Source of the DNA: Chaetomium olivaceum
Lineage: Eukaryota > Ascomycota > Sordariomycetes > Sordariales > Chaetomiaceae
Assembly (NCBI GenBank): GCA_039881045.1
Contig: JAYWVB010000019.1
Location: forward strand, 248,001-312,000
DNA: 64,000 nt
Direction of reading: 5' to 3'
How positions within the stretch are numbered: the stretch's first letter is position 1; each line of letters begins with the position of its first letter. The translations under genes were made by a program, and so were the position numbers. Below, piece after piece: positions 46,406 to 58,075 of this stretch. The notes under the pieces are model-generated. The model had not been told where the DNA came from. It searched no databases and saw only the letters and a list, made by a program, of their open reading frames with translations.

Positions 46406-48274
46406 ATCGACCGAGATATCCAGTTGCGAGTGCCAGTGCTCGTTCCTATTTTAAGCGGTTGCAACGCGGGATGCAGCTTTTTGAGGAGTTGGCCAGCGCC
46501 AGTTGTTTGGTTCTGTTTTTAAGCCTAAGATATCCGCTCCGTTCTGCGGCAGGCAAGTAAGAAGGCCGCGCAGAGAGCCCCGTGCTTCCCATTTTCAGCG
46601 CCTTGCATTGCACCGGCAGGACTATTGGGCATTGGACAAGGCATGGCTGCAGGTTAAGGCTTGGGGGAAAAGTACATACATATCACATAACACACGACCT
46701 GGAGTTCATGCAATTCTCATGACGACACCTATTCCGAGAGCATGGGATGTGACAAACAAGCAGACCTGAAACAGCCTAGGCGGGCTGATGGAAGACCAGC
46801 AGCATGTCGCCAACTGTTCTCTCCCCGCCTGCCTCAGCTTCCTTTCCCTGACGCCACTCTCGCCGGACTAGGGAATGGGCTCTGAAACCACCAGGATACC
46901 ATCAAATATCGTCACCTGACCGCCTTGCATGGCGCTATGTTTCCTGAGCCGATCGCTGAATGGATCTGATCGGGGCGTTCTGGCCGCCGCTGATCATGAT
47001 TGGAAGCAGACAAGCGTGGTGCTTGTGAGGCGAGCAACAGTCCGCCCCACACCGCCGACCACCTCTATGTAGTTATCGGATCACCAGTCGTCCCCAAGTT
47101 GGTATGGTTGACATGGTTGGCATGGTTGGCCGGCTCGGCTGATTGAGCACGTGTAGCGGCATATCGGCGGCGAAGCTCGCCGTCACTACGAGTACACAGC
47201 ACGTACTTGTCCTCCCCTCCCTTGCTTCTTCCGAGCTGCGCTCCCTGGAACCCGGGACTCGGCAACCCCCACTTCCGGAGTCGGCCGACCGATGGCTGCC
47301 GCTTGCTTGTGACCCCCCCCTGCGGGTGGCCGGTGTAAGCCAATGGATACCGCCGCCTTGAACGCCCCGTGGCTCCCGGCACCCCTGTCGGCCGATTTCC
47401 TGACCAAGACATTGGGGTTCCTTGTTAGACAATTGGCGAGACAGCGTGGGTTGGCATGTGTGCGTGTGAAGTGCGAGTGCAATCAGAGGACTTCCGTTGC
47501 TCTTTGTGCAGGCCGAGGATGCTACGATACCCATTCATTCAATTCCGCCCAAGCCCCGTTACGCCTGTCTCGTTCTGTCCAACATGTCTCGGAAATTATT
47601 AGTCCACCAAGCTCCCTGCCTACTTATCCCTCTGTGCCCTCTCTCTCTGTTCCATGCTGTCCGTCCCTTCAGTCTTTGGATACCACCTCTTAGCTCAACT
47701 GAGAATAGCACACCGCGTTGAAGGCCACTTACACACACCCCATTCAGGGGGCAATCTTCCTACAGGGGCACCTTCGCCTGCTTGCCACCAACCCGGCCAT
47801 CTACACCCCCCCCCGCTCGTACACCAGCAGCATCCATTAGGCCTGCGTGTGCTTGTGTTGTGTGTGTGCTGTGTGCGTGTTTGCGTGTCTGTGTGACGAG
47901 ACCGAGAATCTTCTCTCATACCATCCATCCATCACCGGCTTCGATCGACTGCGGTCATCGCCTTCCATAGACCATCACCACCACAATCACCCACTCGCAG
48001 AGGGAATCTACGGAAAAAGAACCACATTGATGTCGGCTGACATTCGAACCGCCCTCAATTGCCTGCGCCACCCATCCAGATTCATGCCCATCTCGAGAAC
48101 CCAACTTTCGAGAGTCCACACGGGCGACAGTATCCAGAATATATCAGAAAATAAACCAAAGTATGTTGTCTATCCAGACAGTCCAAAAAGAGAGCCATTA
48201 TCCCTGACCGTCCGTAGACCCTCGAGTAATTACCCCACCACCACCACCACCACCACCACCACCACCCCGTCATC
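46406..48274. other. Intergenic: IDI1 3' end and promoter/leader of the GNAT gene
   Basis: 1.87 kb. It contains a GT/TG-rich stretch near 47841-47896 and a (CAC)n run at about 48234-48266 directly before the next start codon. Open frames here have no recognisable content. Confidence 0.55.
48234..48266. repeat. (CCA)n trinucleotide repeat in the 5' leader
   Basis: About 11 CCA/CAC units end 8 bases before the GNAT start codon at 48275. It would lie in the 5' UTR. Confidence 0.85.
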
Positions 48275-48352
48275 ATGGCGCCGTCCGTAAGCAGTACAAG
48301 TTCCAGTACCAGCTCCAACTCGGGCTTCGACTCCGACTCCGGCTCAGGCTCA

Positions 48353-48429
<77 letters not shown>

Positions 48430-49685
48430 TGGCTCGAGTATCACGTCAAGCTCCAGCTCCGAGTCCCTCAGCTCCAAGTCGAGTCTCGCTTCCCCTGTAG
48501 CCTCCTCCCCTACCCCGTCCCCTTCCACCTCTCCCACCACAGCCAAAGCCAAAATCGCCGCTGCCGCCGCCACCCTCTCAGGTAAGCGTTCCCTCGTCCC
48601 GGCCCGCTGGACCGACTGCTCGGTGCGCACCATCGGCATGGCCGAGTGCCGGGACGCAGCCCTGACGCTGGCGCATGCCTTTGCCGCGGATGATTATGCG
48701 CAGTATTTGGTGGCAGATGATGGTGAGTATGATGCGGGAAGTAGTGGGAGTGATGATGACGGGAATGTTGGTGGTGGTGGTGGTGGGAGGCGTAGAGGCA
48801 GGAGTAGAGGCTTGACTAGCGAGGAGGACAAGTGGCGGCTGCATGTCGACATCTTGACCTACACGGTCGCCTCGCACTGCATGAGCGGGCTGGTCAGGGC
48901 GGTGGGCGCCGAGTGCGATGCTGTTGCGCTTTGGTACGTTTTTCTATCCCCCATCCCTACTCTACGCTCTCCCTCGCTGTTGTTTTTTTCCGTCTGTCGT
49001 CAAGACACCAGTAAATTGTTGTTATTATACCCAACCACCAAGACTGATCAAACCCCACCACCCCTTTCCAGGGGCCCGCCCGGCAAACATCTCGACAGCT
49101 GGTGGACGCAGCTCCGCAGCGGCATGTGGCGGCTGTACTTCCAGCTCTCGCCCGAGGGCAAGAAGCGCTACTTCGACGAGATCGTGCCCCGGCTGCACGA
49201 CGCCAAGGTCGAGGTCCTCGGCGACCGCGAGAACGAGGCTTGGGTCCTAGCCTACCTGGGAACCAAGCCCAACTCGCAGGGCCGCGGGTACGCCGCGAGA
49301 CTGCTGCAGGATATGATGGCGCGTGTGAGTTGCCTGCCCCCTTCTCTCTATTTCACCCCTTTTTCTCCCCTACTCTACCTACCTCCCTACCACAACCCCC
49401 GCAAGAGTCCGGACCTGCTGATGAGCCCTTTTTGAACAGGCCGATGCAGAGAAACGGCCCATCTATCTCGAGTCGAGCTCGCAAGCCAACAACGCCTACT
49501 ACGAAAAGTTCGGCTTCGAGGTCAAGCGGGACGTCTTCCTCGAGCGCGGGCCCGTGCCCGTCCGCTTGTCCATCATGGTTCGCGAGCCCCGCAAGGTTTC
49601 CTCTGCTTATGCGGGTCCGAGCCTGAGCCCGATGGGCAAGAAGAAGAAGATTGTTGTTGGTGGTGGGAAGAGGTTGAGGGGTTGA
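48275..49685 (+). CDS. GNAT-family N-acetyltransferase with N-terminal Ser-Gly repeat (3 exons)
   Basis: Predicted acyl-CoA-dependent N-acetyltransferase; the substrate is unknown. Exons are 48275-48933, 49072-49324 and 49440-49685, giving 385 residues; introns are 138 and 115 nt, with intact frame. The N-terminal 80 residues are Ser-rich and contain an uninterrupted Ser-Gly dipeptide repeat encoded by a GGCTCC hexanucleotide run (about 48341-48432). The GNAT fold starts near VRTIGMAECRDAALTLAHAF and is interrupted by an acidic and Gly-rich insert (about 48717-48815). It resumes through HLDSWWTQLRSGMWRLYFQL, the acetyl-CoA site region LGTKPNSQGRGYAARLL, and ANNAYYEKFGFEVKRDV near the C-terminus. 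The family resembles fungal GNATs near secondary-metabolite or puromycin-acetyltransferase-like proteins, but I cannot be specific. Confidence 0.85.
48341..48432. repeat. GGCTCC hexanucleotide repeat coding Ser-Gly
   Basis: A nearly perfect six-base repeat in the first exon of the GNAT gene. It probably varies in length between strains by multiples of six, which keeps the reading frame. Confidence 0.9.
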
Positions 49686-50211
49686 TGGGTTGAGTGATTG
49701 AGTTTGGTGGGGGGAGAGAGTGCGCAAGGGATGAGATTGGGTGATTTGTTAGTGCTTTTCTTGATTTTTCTTCTTTGTCTTGCTGTTGTTTTGGTTTTTG
49801 CGTTGGTCCATTCAACTGGACCCGTACCCGTTAACTGGTTGCTGCATTCAACATGCGTGCGTTTGCTTCAGCAGGATCTAGCGGTCATTGGCTTCTTCTC
49901 GCCCTCGACGGCGTCCGTCCGGGTTACCCTACGGTGGGATCCAGTTCGACGACCTTGGCATCTTTTTCGTAGCAAGTTGGCCGTAGTCACTCACTCATTC
50001 GGCCGGGGCCACCTTCGTACACCCTGAGGAGAACAAATCTTTAGCCCTGTGGACCTGTATCCTCAACATGAACAAAACCTGATAACTAGCAAGATGTGCC
50101 AAAAAGGCGGCGCCATGGTATCCCTCACGATGCAACGCTCTCTTCCAGGTCCCGTTTCCTCCCAGTGTCCTTCCCTTTCCCGGTAGCCCGAACCCTCCCG
50201 CGGCCGGCGGC
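49686..50211. other. Intergenic between convergent genes (GNAT, RFA2)
   Basis: 526 bases carrying two 3' UTRs. The beginning is G/T-rich. No gene seen. Confidence 0.55.
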
Positions 50212-51174
50212 TCAAATATCCAGGATAGCCCAGGTCTCGTCGTTGTCTGTGGTGTAGATGACGCCATGGCCCAACAACTCCTCCGCGGCCGTTAGGACGT
50301 CCGCCGCCGACATCCTTGTCCCGGCCACTACCTGATCAACGTTGGCGCCATCACCAGGCGAGTTCGCCATAAAGTTGTAAACGGTCCGCGCACCCGGCGA
50401 GCACGTAGCTAGCCTTGCATCGGTCGCGCCCCCACCACTAGCGCCGCTGGCCCCATAACCGCTGTCCACAAACATGCTATCCCCATCCGCATCCGTCCCA
50501 GCACCACCCTGCGCCCCGCCGGCAGCAGGCGATCCCTTGGTCATCAGCAGGTGCACATGGGTGGCCTCGAGCAGGTGGTAGTTGACCTCGTTGAAGTCGG
50601 TGATGGCGCGGATGTAATGGGCGTTGACGTGACGCTTGCCGTTGTAGCTCTGCAGGCGGCCGAAGACGCGCACGTAGGTATCTGGCGCGAAGTTCACGGC
50701 CGTCTCGGGCTTGTCGCTGTCGATCCACTTCTTGACCTCGATCATGCCCGTGCCGTCGTCGATGCGGTAGATGGTGTTGATCGAGTGCGTAGCCGATGAC
50801 CGCACCTGCCCGATGAGGGTTACTTGTGTAGTGGGGAGGCCGTCGACTGCGAGGTCGGCGCCGGGGTAGGGCTCCTTGCAGTCGATGAGTTGCTTGATGG
50901 TAACGGGGCGGAGGGTGTCGTCTGCGTAGTTCTGTGTGGAGGGGGAGACGGTGGTTAGAACTGGGATAATGATTTGAAAATGATGAAAAAGAAGAAGGGG
51001 GCTTACCCTCCCACTGCCGCCGCCCTGGCTTCCTTGCTGCGACCCAGCCATGAAACCGCCGCCATCATCGCCGCCCTGGCTGCCGTAGCCCGTTCGTTGG
51101 TAGCCACCGTATGCTGCGAATGGTTAGCCGAGGTTTTCAAGATTAAAATCGGTATCTTGAAGCCGCATACACAT
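50212..51174 (-). CDS. RFA2: Replication protein A 32-kDa subunit (3 exons)
   Basis: Middle subunit of the RPA trimer, which binds single-stranded DNA in replication, repair and checkpoint signalling. Exons are 51174-51171 (ATGT only), 51113-51007 and 50931-50212, giving 276 residues. The spliced N-terminus reads MSYGGYQRTGYGSQGG, the Gly/Tyr/Ser-rich region phosphorylated in other species. The OB fold runs from LRPVTIKQLIDCKEPYPGA through GQVRSSATHSINTIYRIDDGTG and VRVFGRLQSYNGKRHVNAH. A linker rich in Gly/Ala follows, then a C-terminal winged helix (VDQVVAGTRMSAADVLTAAEELLGHGVIYTTDN region). The introns are 57 nt (51114-51170, GCTAACC branch) and 75 nt (50932-51006). Frame is intact. Confidence 0.93.
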
Positions 51175-51597
51175 GATGTGCGATTCTTAGGGATATGGGA
51201 CAGACAGATGGTGGTCCTGGAAGTTGGGTTGATGTTGTAGTTGGCTGCGGGGTGAAAGATTGCAGGCCGAAGACGCGTTACGACGCGCCTGGGCAGCAAG
51301 CACAAGCAAGCACAAGCAAGCACTCAACGCGTGCCCCCAGGCAGAGGGACGAGTGGGGCCGTACAGTCGCTCCTCGAGGATGGGATTGATACCAATATCT
51401 GATTGGCTGGTTAGTCAAAAAGCGGGTCTTCCACCTCTCACCAACCAACCGCTCACCAACATCTCAAAGAAGGAACGATGGCATCATGAGAAGCTGAGCG
51501 TGGGAGCCACTGAGAAGAGGAAGCAGAACATTATTAGAACTCAAAACTGTATTTCAAATTATACCATATCATTACCAGCCGAGCACTATCTCTCACA
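51175..51597. promoter_or_regulatory. Divergent promoter region RFA2 / DUF202 gene
   Basis: 423 bases between the two start codons. It contains ACGCGT at 51274-51279 (reading acgcgttacgacgcg) and another ACGCGT near 51328. ACGCGT is the MluI cell-cycle box bound by MBF upstream of replication genes in yeasts. That RFA2 is cell-cycle regulated this way here is inference. Confidence 0.5.
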
Positions 51598-52455
51598 ATG
51601 CCAACCTCAACGATACCCGATCCCGACGAAGAAGACAGCCCGCGATCATACTGCGACTGCTGCGGGCCAATAACCTCCCTCGCCCGACCCGTTGATGTAT
51701 CTGAACTAAACAAGTAAGGCATGCCTTAGATAGCATAGCATCCATAATATCCATTACCGTATCCATCAAATACTTATTCCTCCCTACTCTCCCAGCCACG
51801 GCATCCTCCAAAACGTCTTCTGCCTCCCGCCCATCTTCGGACCCCTCCTCTTCGACAACGAGCAGAGCGACTGCCGCGATCACTGCGCCAATGAACGAAG
51901 TAAAACCTCACCCCCGTCTCACTCCGCCTTCACACACCGTAGTTCAAAAAGATTCCGTCTCCTCTAACCACACCCGCCATTTGGCACCTAGCCTTCCTCT
52001 CCTACCTCCGCCTCTCCATGTATATGTCCATCGTGGCAGTGGCTATCGTTCTGTCCTTCCACCTGCGCAAGACGGCATCGGACATCGAACTACGCATGGC
52101 CAAGCCGTTGGGCGCCATCTTCTGGGTTCTGTCGGTGAGCTGCCTCGGGGTGGGCATCGCCAATTATACGAGTACTCCCCCCCCCTCTGTTTGATGTGTG
52201 GTAGGAGGAGTATTGGTGAGAGCTGACGTTGGGTTGTCGCCCGTAGAGACGGTCAATAAGTATAGTCGGAGGGCGGCGATTGTGCAGAGCGGGTGGAAGA
52301 CGCAGACTGTGAGAAGCTCCATTTCCCCTTCCTTTTACTACTGGGTTCCCCCCGTTGACTGAAATTTGCAGGTAATGGCTGCCATAGCAATGTGCATTTT
52401 CGGATCATGTGTGACGCTCCTGGTGGTTAACAAGCTAAACGAGCGCGCAGAATGA
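51598..52455 (+). CDS. DUF202-domain membrane protein (5 exons)
   Basis: Small membrane protein of the DUF202/YidH family; fungal members share the fold with the vacuolar Vtc1 subunit. Exons are 51598-51713, 51796-51899, 51992-52171, 52247-52308 and 52372-52455, giving 181 residues in one frame. The introns are 82, 92, 75 and 63 nt. The N-terminus is cytosolic-looking, with a Cys cluster SYCDCCGP. The DUF202 signature is CRDHCANERTFLSYLRLSMYMS, described here as the segment starting at the splice before Thr. Three hydrophobic helices follow: around SMYMSIVAVAIVLSF, LGAIFWVLSVSCLGVGIANY and VMAAIAMCIFGSCVTLLVV. The basic segment HLRKTASDIELRMAKPLG lies between the first two. Function is not known. 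Confidence 0.85.
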
Positions 52456-52663
52456 GACTATCCTAACAGTCGGGGCGTTTGGCGTAGTTGACATTAGGGT
52501 AAATAGTTAAGCATCCATCCAGCAGATGAAAATAATGATACACATCCACACTAAACCAATAATCATCGTCCCAATGCGACGACCGCACTTTGATACAAAA
52601 AGCCTATACAGTATCCGGGCCCTGATGAGCGCCCCTGCAACCTAGTGCTCGTCAACTCATTCA

Positions 52664-54891
52664 TCAATCATCCTTCATACAAAACAAGTCCTTCATCGAC
52701 TTCTTCGCCAGAAGATCTCCCGGCGCCAATACCTCGCAACCCCCAATCGCACGCCGGAACTCGTCCGTGTAGGTCGCCGCGGTCTTATCCAACTGGGACA
52801 GGGTCGTGGCCCCCCCGTCCCAAACCAAGAGCGGCATCTCGTCGAACGGCAATAACCCGCCTTCCGGAAGGCTCTCGAACAGCGTGTCCCCAGGGACGGG
52901 CAGCTCGGTATTCTTGGCCGCTTCCTTCCCGAGCTCTCTCTCGTATTCCTCGGGGGCTCTGTAAAGCTCGCTGTGGACGGTAGCTAGATTCCGCGCGGTC
53001 GCCTGGCTAGGGTAGAGCGTCCAATAGCCGCGGGCGCGGGAGAGCTTCAAGGCATGTTCCAGCCATGAAGGGTATCTCTTGCTGACGAGTTTGTCAGTGA
53101 AGAAGGCGTGCGGTGGCTGGGTTTTATGCTGGTGATCGATTAGGTGGGAGACGAGTGCGTGCAACTCGATCCATTTCTGCCCCGTAAAAAGTGCCGCGTT
53201 GCTGTCTGGAGCTTGCCATAAGACCGGTGTTTCCCCTTTTTCCGAATGTGGCTCAAACGGCTTTAAGCCATCTAGGTAAGCGGAGGGCAGGTTGAGGCTG
53301 ATACCGAGTAATCTCGAGTCCCATTCCTGCGCAAGGGCAGCTCCTGAATACAGGTAATGTAACACGGAATATTTCAAATCTAACAAGTCAAACACAATCA
53401 GCAAATTGGGTATGGCACGCCTAGCCGGGCTGAGTTCTCACTCACAGTGGAAAAATCGAGGTGACAGTTGGGCCTGCGGTGAGAGGACCAGTACATGCGA
53501 GTATTTCGGGTTGCTCGGCCAAAACGACTCGAGAAAGCGCACCGAACTCTCTTCCTCGGTCAGCCTGCCGCGCGGTATGCGATGCCTAAGTGTAAGCTGC
53601 CGGGGATGCGACGGCAGATGGGAGCGGCCCGGTGGCCACTGAAACGTCTTCAAAAACTCAACCGTACCGCGGTCCACATCATTCGGCAGTTCGATGGTCA
53701 GATGGGGTGTCGAGCCCACCGAGAAGTCGGCTTGTGACAACGATTTGAGCAAATGGATAAGGCCCCCTGAACTTGCGGGTGGTGCGTGAATGAGGATATC
53801 GATACTGATCTTATCCCAGGCTGCTTTCTACGTTAGCATAAGTCCATATTACCGTGTTCTGGCTTTCCTACCGGCCAACGATGAGCTATCTAGCTTCATA
53901 ATCCAAGCCAGTCGTGAGTGTGCGTTCTTAGGCAACTCAATCAGGGGTATGCCCTCAGCTGGGGCCTGTTTCCTGAAGCCGGCCAAGAAATAATCTTCCT
54001 CCAAGCCGGAAGCATCAATGACCACGGCCTGCGGGTGCATGTAGGTATTGATGTGGTCTACGAGGATGTTAGATTCTGGTGGCGGGCTTCTAGGTCATCC
54101 TACTTACGGAGCGCACGAACCGAGCTCTGTCTTAGACGCTCGGGGGTCGATGTTTCGGCGAAATCTGGGCGAGCATCTAGTACCAAGTTAGCGCCGCGGT
54201 TTCCCGACATGAAGCCGTCACAGATGCTGCGCATACCATGGAATATAACCTGGCAAGACTCGTCGATGCCATTGATAGCGCGTAAGTCTTCGATGCCAAT
54301 CCCACTCCCGCCGACGAGAGCAAAGTGCACATAGTTCCTCAACTCATTTCCCATCTGACATGCCATGGGTAAGAGGAGCGCGGCGCTCTTCAGATTTGCG
54401 GCGGCAAACAGAACGTTCTTATTCACACGGGAAGTACCCCCGGTGGTGTATATCGCCTGCAGGGAGGGTAGGAGCTTCAGGAAAATGAGAGGCCCGCTAT
54501 AGGGGGCGGGGGCTGGGGCTGGGACCGGTACGACCTCTGTTGGAGGCTTGTTCGGTACAGGGGGCGTCTGCTGGGGCTTCTGGTCGTGCACCTTCGGCAT
54601 CACCCCCGGCCGCCGTCCCGTCCCCGGCGCATGAGATCTCCCCGCTTCGGGCCCGTCGTGATATACGGGGTGGCGTCGATCACGGATGGGGATGTCGGTG
54701 GGGAGGTTGCTAATAAAGAGGTAGACAAACACGCCCAGCGCGAAGACCATCGCAAGCCGTTTCAGGAACTTGCTTCTCGGGGCTCCTCCGGTGGCGGCGT
54801 TCCATCGTGGACGAATCGAGGGAAGCTTAGCCGGTTTGTGATCGTCGTCCTTTTTCCCCAGCTCCTCGTTGGTGAGGAACATGCTTCCCAT
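52664..54891 (-). CDS. Type II membrane protein, putative fungal glycosyltransferase 2 (4 exons)
   Basis: Predicted Golgi or endomembrane protein. Exons are 54891-54108, 54057-53872, 53820-53446 and 53379-52664, giving 686 residues; introns are 50, 51 and 66 nt, all in frame. The cytoplasmic tail MGSMFLTNEELGKKDDD is followed by one signal anchor at about residues 44-63 (KRLAMVFALGVFVYLFISNL). A Pro-rich stem (PVPNKPPTEVVPVPAPAPAPY) comes next, then the lumenal catalytic-like domain. This type II layout fits fungal Golgi glycosyltransferases, and I recall homologues annotated as glycosyltransferase 2. Recognisable landmarks are IVLNK-free, Ser/Arg-poor segments such as GSGIGIEDLRAINGI, SGLEEDYFLAGF, HVLVLSPQAQLSPRFFHYLK and AALFTGQKWIELHALVSHLI. 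The sugar donor and acceptor are unknown. The start is the first ATG in frame after a stretch lacking one. Confidence 0.75.
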
Positions 54892-55486
54892 CTTGTGCCG
54901 TCTGTCTGCCCAGCGTTGCCAAGCTGCGCTTTCCTTCCGATCCTGTGACCCCAAAGAAAACCGACGAGAAGAGGACTCGACTCGTCGATGCGCCACTGGC
55001 ACTTCAGTTGTCAATGGAATGATTAGCCGGTCGTCATCGGAATGAGCTGACGGTAGACGCTGGCTGCATTTGTCTCGGGTTCCACCGCGCCGGGGTGACG
55101 CGATCGTGGGATCCGGGCGCCGGGTTACGAGTTGAAGGTGAAGTCGTATGTTGTGAGCTTTGGGGTTAAGATCAACGTGTCTTGCGACCATCTGCTGCCA
55201 GTGACTGCCGATCCACACCCTGCAAGGATCCGTCCCAGCGGCAGCGGCAGGGCCTCTGTCCCGCAGCAACCCCCTGCAACGTTGATTTTTGGCTGCGGGA
55301 GAGGTGGGGGCAGATGAGGGGCAGTCTTATCGCTTCAAGTTCTTTTTATTTTTTTTTGAGTTTTTTCATCGACAGGGCAACGGAATCAAAGAAAAAGAGT
55401 ATCCCACACCAGATTGTGACGTGAGGACCAGAACTGCTTTTGAGGATTACCGAACTCCCCAGCTATCTAACCACGATATTGAAAAT
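54892..55486. promoter_or_regulatory. Divergent promoter region glycosyltransferase-like gene / SYO1
   Basis: 595 bases between the start codons. It contains a T-rich stretch near 55340-55362 and no assignable gene. Confidence 0.5.
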
Positions 55487-57605
55487 ATGGGCAAATCTCG
55501 CCGAAACAGAGCCCGGGGGAACCGCAGCGACCCGATCGCAAAACCCGTGAAACCACCATCTGATCCAGAGCTTGCCAAGCTCCGTGAGAGCAAGATCTTA
55601 CCGGTGCTTAAAGACTTAAAGAGCCCCGAAGCAAAGTCAAGGACAGCAGCTGCCGGCGCCATTGCCAACATTGTCCAAGACGCCAAATGCAGGAAGCTAC
55701 TTTTACGAGAACAAGTCGTTCACATTGTCCTCACCGAGACACTCACCGACAACAGCATCGATAGCCGTGCAGCTGGTTGGGAGATTCTCAAAGTGCTGGC
55801 CCAGGAGGAGGAGGCAGACTTCTGCGTGCATCTTTACAGGCTTGATGTTCTCACAGCGATTGAGCACGCTGCCAAAGCGGTAAGCATCGTTTACTCTCGA
55901 GTCCGGAGCTTGGGGGCTAACTTGGGATCACTAGATCCTTGAAACGCTCACAGCAACAGAGCCTCCATTTTCAAAGCTGCTGAGGGCTCAGCAACGGCTG
56001 GTATGGGACATCACCAGCTCCCTACTCACACTTATCGGTCTTTTGGCGCTAGCCCGGGAAGAGATTCTGCAAGCCGTTGTCAAAAACCAGACCGTCCTGC
56101 GCCTCCTATTCCGTCTAGCTTCCACCGACATCGCCCCCCAGGAGATGTTTGAGGAGACCCTGTCATGCCTCACAGCACTATCAGAGGATAGCCTCGAGCT
56201 TGGCCAGGCTATGACGAACGACCAGGAAACCCAATGCTACGATGTCCTCCTAAAGCTGGCGACCACCGGAACTGGCCCGAGGGCGGTGCTGTCGTGCGGC
56301 GTCCTCCACAACGTTTTCTCGTCGTTACAGTGGTTGGATCACAGCCCCGGCAAAGACGGAGCCTGCGATGCTGTCCTTGTCCCCAGTTTAGCGCGGGTGC
56401 TTGAGCAAGTTACTCCTAGCGGTACACCCGCCAACGGAAGTTCAAGTCATGCCGAAATCACACAGATTGCCCTCGAAATATTAGCCTCCATCGGGACCGA
56501 TTTTCAGGAGACGCTCGTAAAGGGCAACCGCGCACCGTTAGATCCGGCCAAGGCCAACGAGGAGTGGAACGGGTTCGATGACGAAGGCGCCGACGCGATG
56601 GAGGCGATGGATCTCGACCGAGGATCGGACGCCGGAGGCGAATCGGACGGGGTAGAGGAAGATGAGGACGAGGACGACGACGAAGAAGATGAGGACGACG
56701 ACGACTCCATCACATCGGATATGGAAGCCGACATGGGTCTCGTCGCAGGCGAAGAAGGGTCAGGAGCCGGCGACATCAACGATCTCCCCACACTCCGCGA
56801 ACTCATCCAAAGAGCCGTCCCGCAACTCATCCGCCTAACCAACATCCCCGTCAACAGCGAAGAGACCCTCACCATCCAATCCCACTCCCTCTCCGCGCTC
56901 AACAACATCGCCTGGACTATCTCTTGTCTCGAGTTTGCTAACGGCGAAAACGCCCACATCTTCGGCGCGTGGTTCCCAACAGCCAAGAAACTCTGGCGCA
57001 AGGCCATAGCGCCCATCCTCGACGCCGACAGCGCCGATCTGAAGCTGGCCACTCAAGTGACCGGTCTCGCCTGGGCCGTCGCGCGTACCCTCAATGGCGA
57101 GACACCGTCGGACGGCAGCCAGCACCGCAAGTTTATCTCGCTCTACCACGCCGCTTCCAAGAGCCTAGCCCAACAACAACAGCCCGAACCTGGCCAAGAC
57201 GAGGGCAGCAGCGAAGCGCAGGAAGACCCTTTCCAGGGTCTCGGCGTCAAGTGCATCGGCGTACTCGGGTCGCTGGCGCGTGACCCCGCCCCTATCGAGG
57301 TCAACCGGGAGGTGGGCGTCTTCCTCATAACGCTCCTCAGCAGCGACGCCGCGCCACCAGCCGATATCGTCGAGGCGTTGAATCAGCTGTTCGACCTGTA
57401 CGGGGACGAACAGGCGCCGTGTGATAAGGAGGTGTTCTGGAAGGACGGCTTCCTGAAGCACCTTGAGGAGTTTGTGCCCCGGATGAAGGTGCTGGTTAAG
57501 GGGGTGGACAAAAGGGCGCAGGCCGAGCTCAGGACGCGGGCGGACGAGGCGTTGCTGAACTTGGGAAGGTTCGTGCAGTACAAGAAGAAGCATGCGCCGA
57601 AATGA
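55487..57605 (+). CDS. SYO1: Symportin SYO1 (HEATR3 homologue), transport adaptor for uL18/uL5
   Basis: Couples nuclear import of ribosomal proteins Rpl5 and Rpl11 through the karyopherin Kap104 and hands them to 5S rRNA. The Chaetomium thermophilum protein is the structurally studied member. Exons are 55487-55879 and 55935-57605, with a 55-nt phase-0 intron, giving 687 residues and an intact frame. The basic N-terminus MGKSRRNRARGNRSDP is the import-signal region. ARM repeats follow (LPVLKDLKSPEAKSRTAAAG, GAIANIVQ). A long acidic loop (EEDEDEDDDEEDEDDDD, about residues 335-352) precedes HEAT repeats including SLSALNNIAWTISCLEF. The C-terminus is GRFVQYKKKHAPK. The intact acidic loop is the segment that binds Rpl11 in the known structure (family knowledge). 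Confidence 0.92.
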
Positions 57606-58075
57606 TCGGGTAATTCCCGGGTCGTTCAGGGGGTGGTTGGATGGGCAGTTGGGTAGGTCTGAGGTTGAGGTTATACCACAGATCCCAGGAGACCATGTAC
57701 TCACCTTTGAGCCTCAATCAGCGGCGTTGATGGCTGTAATGAAATGAAAAAGTCAATAAATGACATGTCATGTCACAAGCGAATCAACAAGTACGGACCG
57801 TTTGATATTGGTGACCGCACATGTAATCATCAAGTTGCCCCCATAGAGTCTTGGATGCTCGAGGGCAATGCGTCGGGGTAAAATATAAAACCTTGTTTGT
57901 AGTGGTCAGGGTCCAATCAAGCGCTCTCTCCTCTCGAGATTAACTCACACAAGTAGCATCCGTTTTCCCATGCGCTGTTCCTCCCGCCTTGGTTGCCTCG
58001 ACAGGAATGCTTCAACCCCCCACCCCCACAGCGAAGAAGATGAAGACAGAAAAGGCCGGCGACGAAAGACGTGCT
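57606..58075. other. Intergenic between convergent genes (SYO1, J protein)
   Basis: 470 bases with two 3' UTRs. A TGACATGTCATGTCA stretch lies near 57762-57776. No gene seen. Confidence 0.55.
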
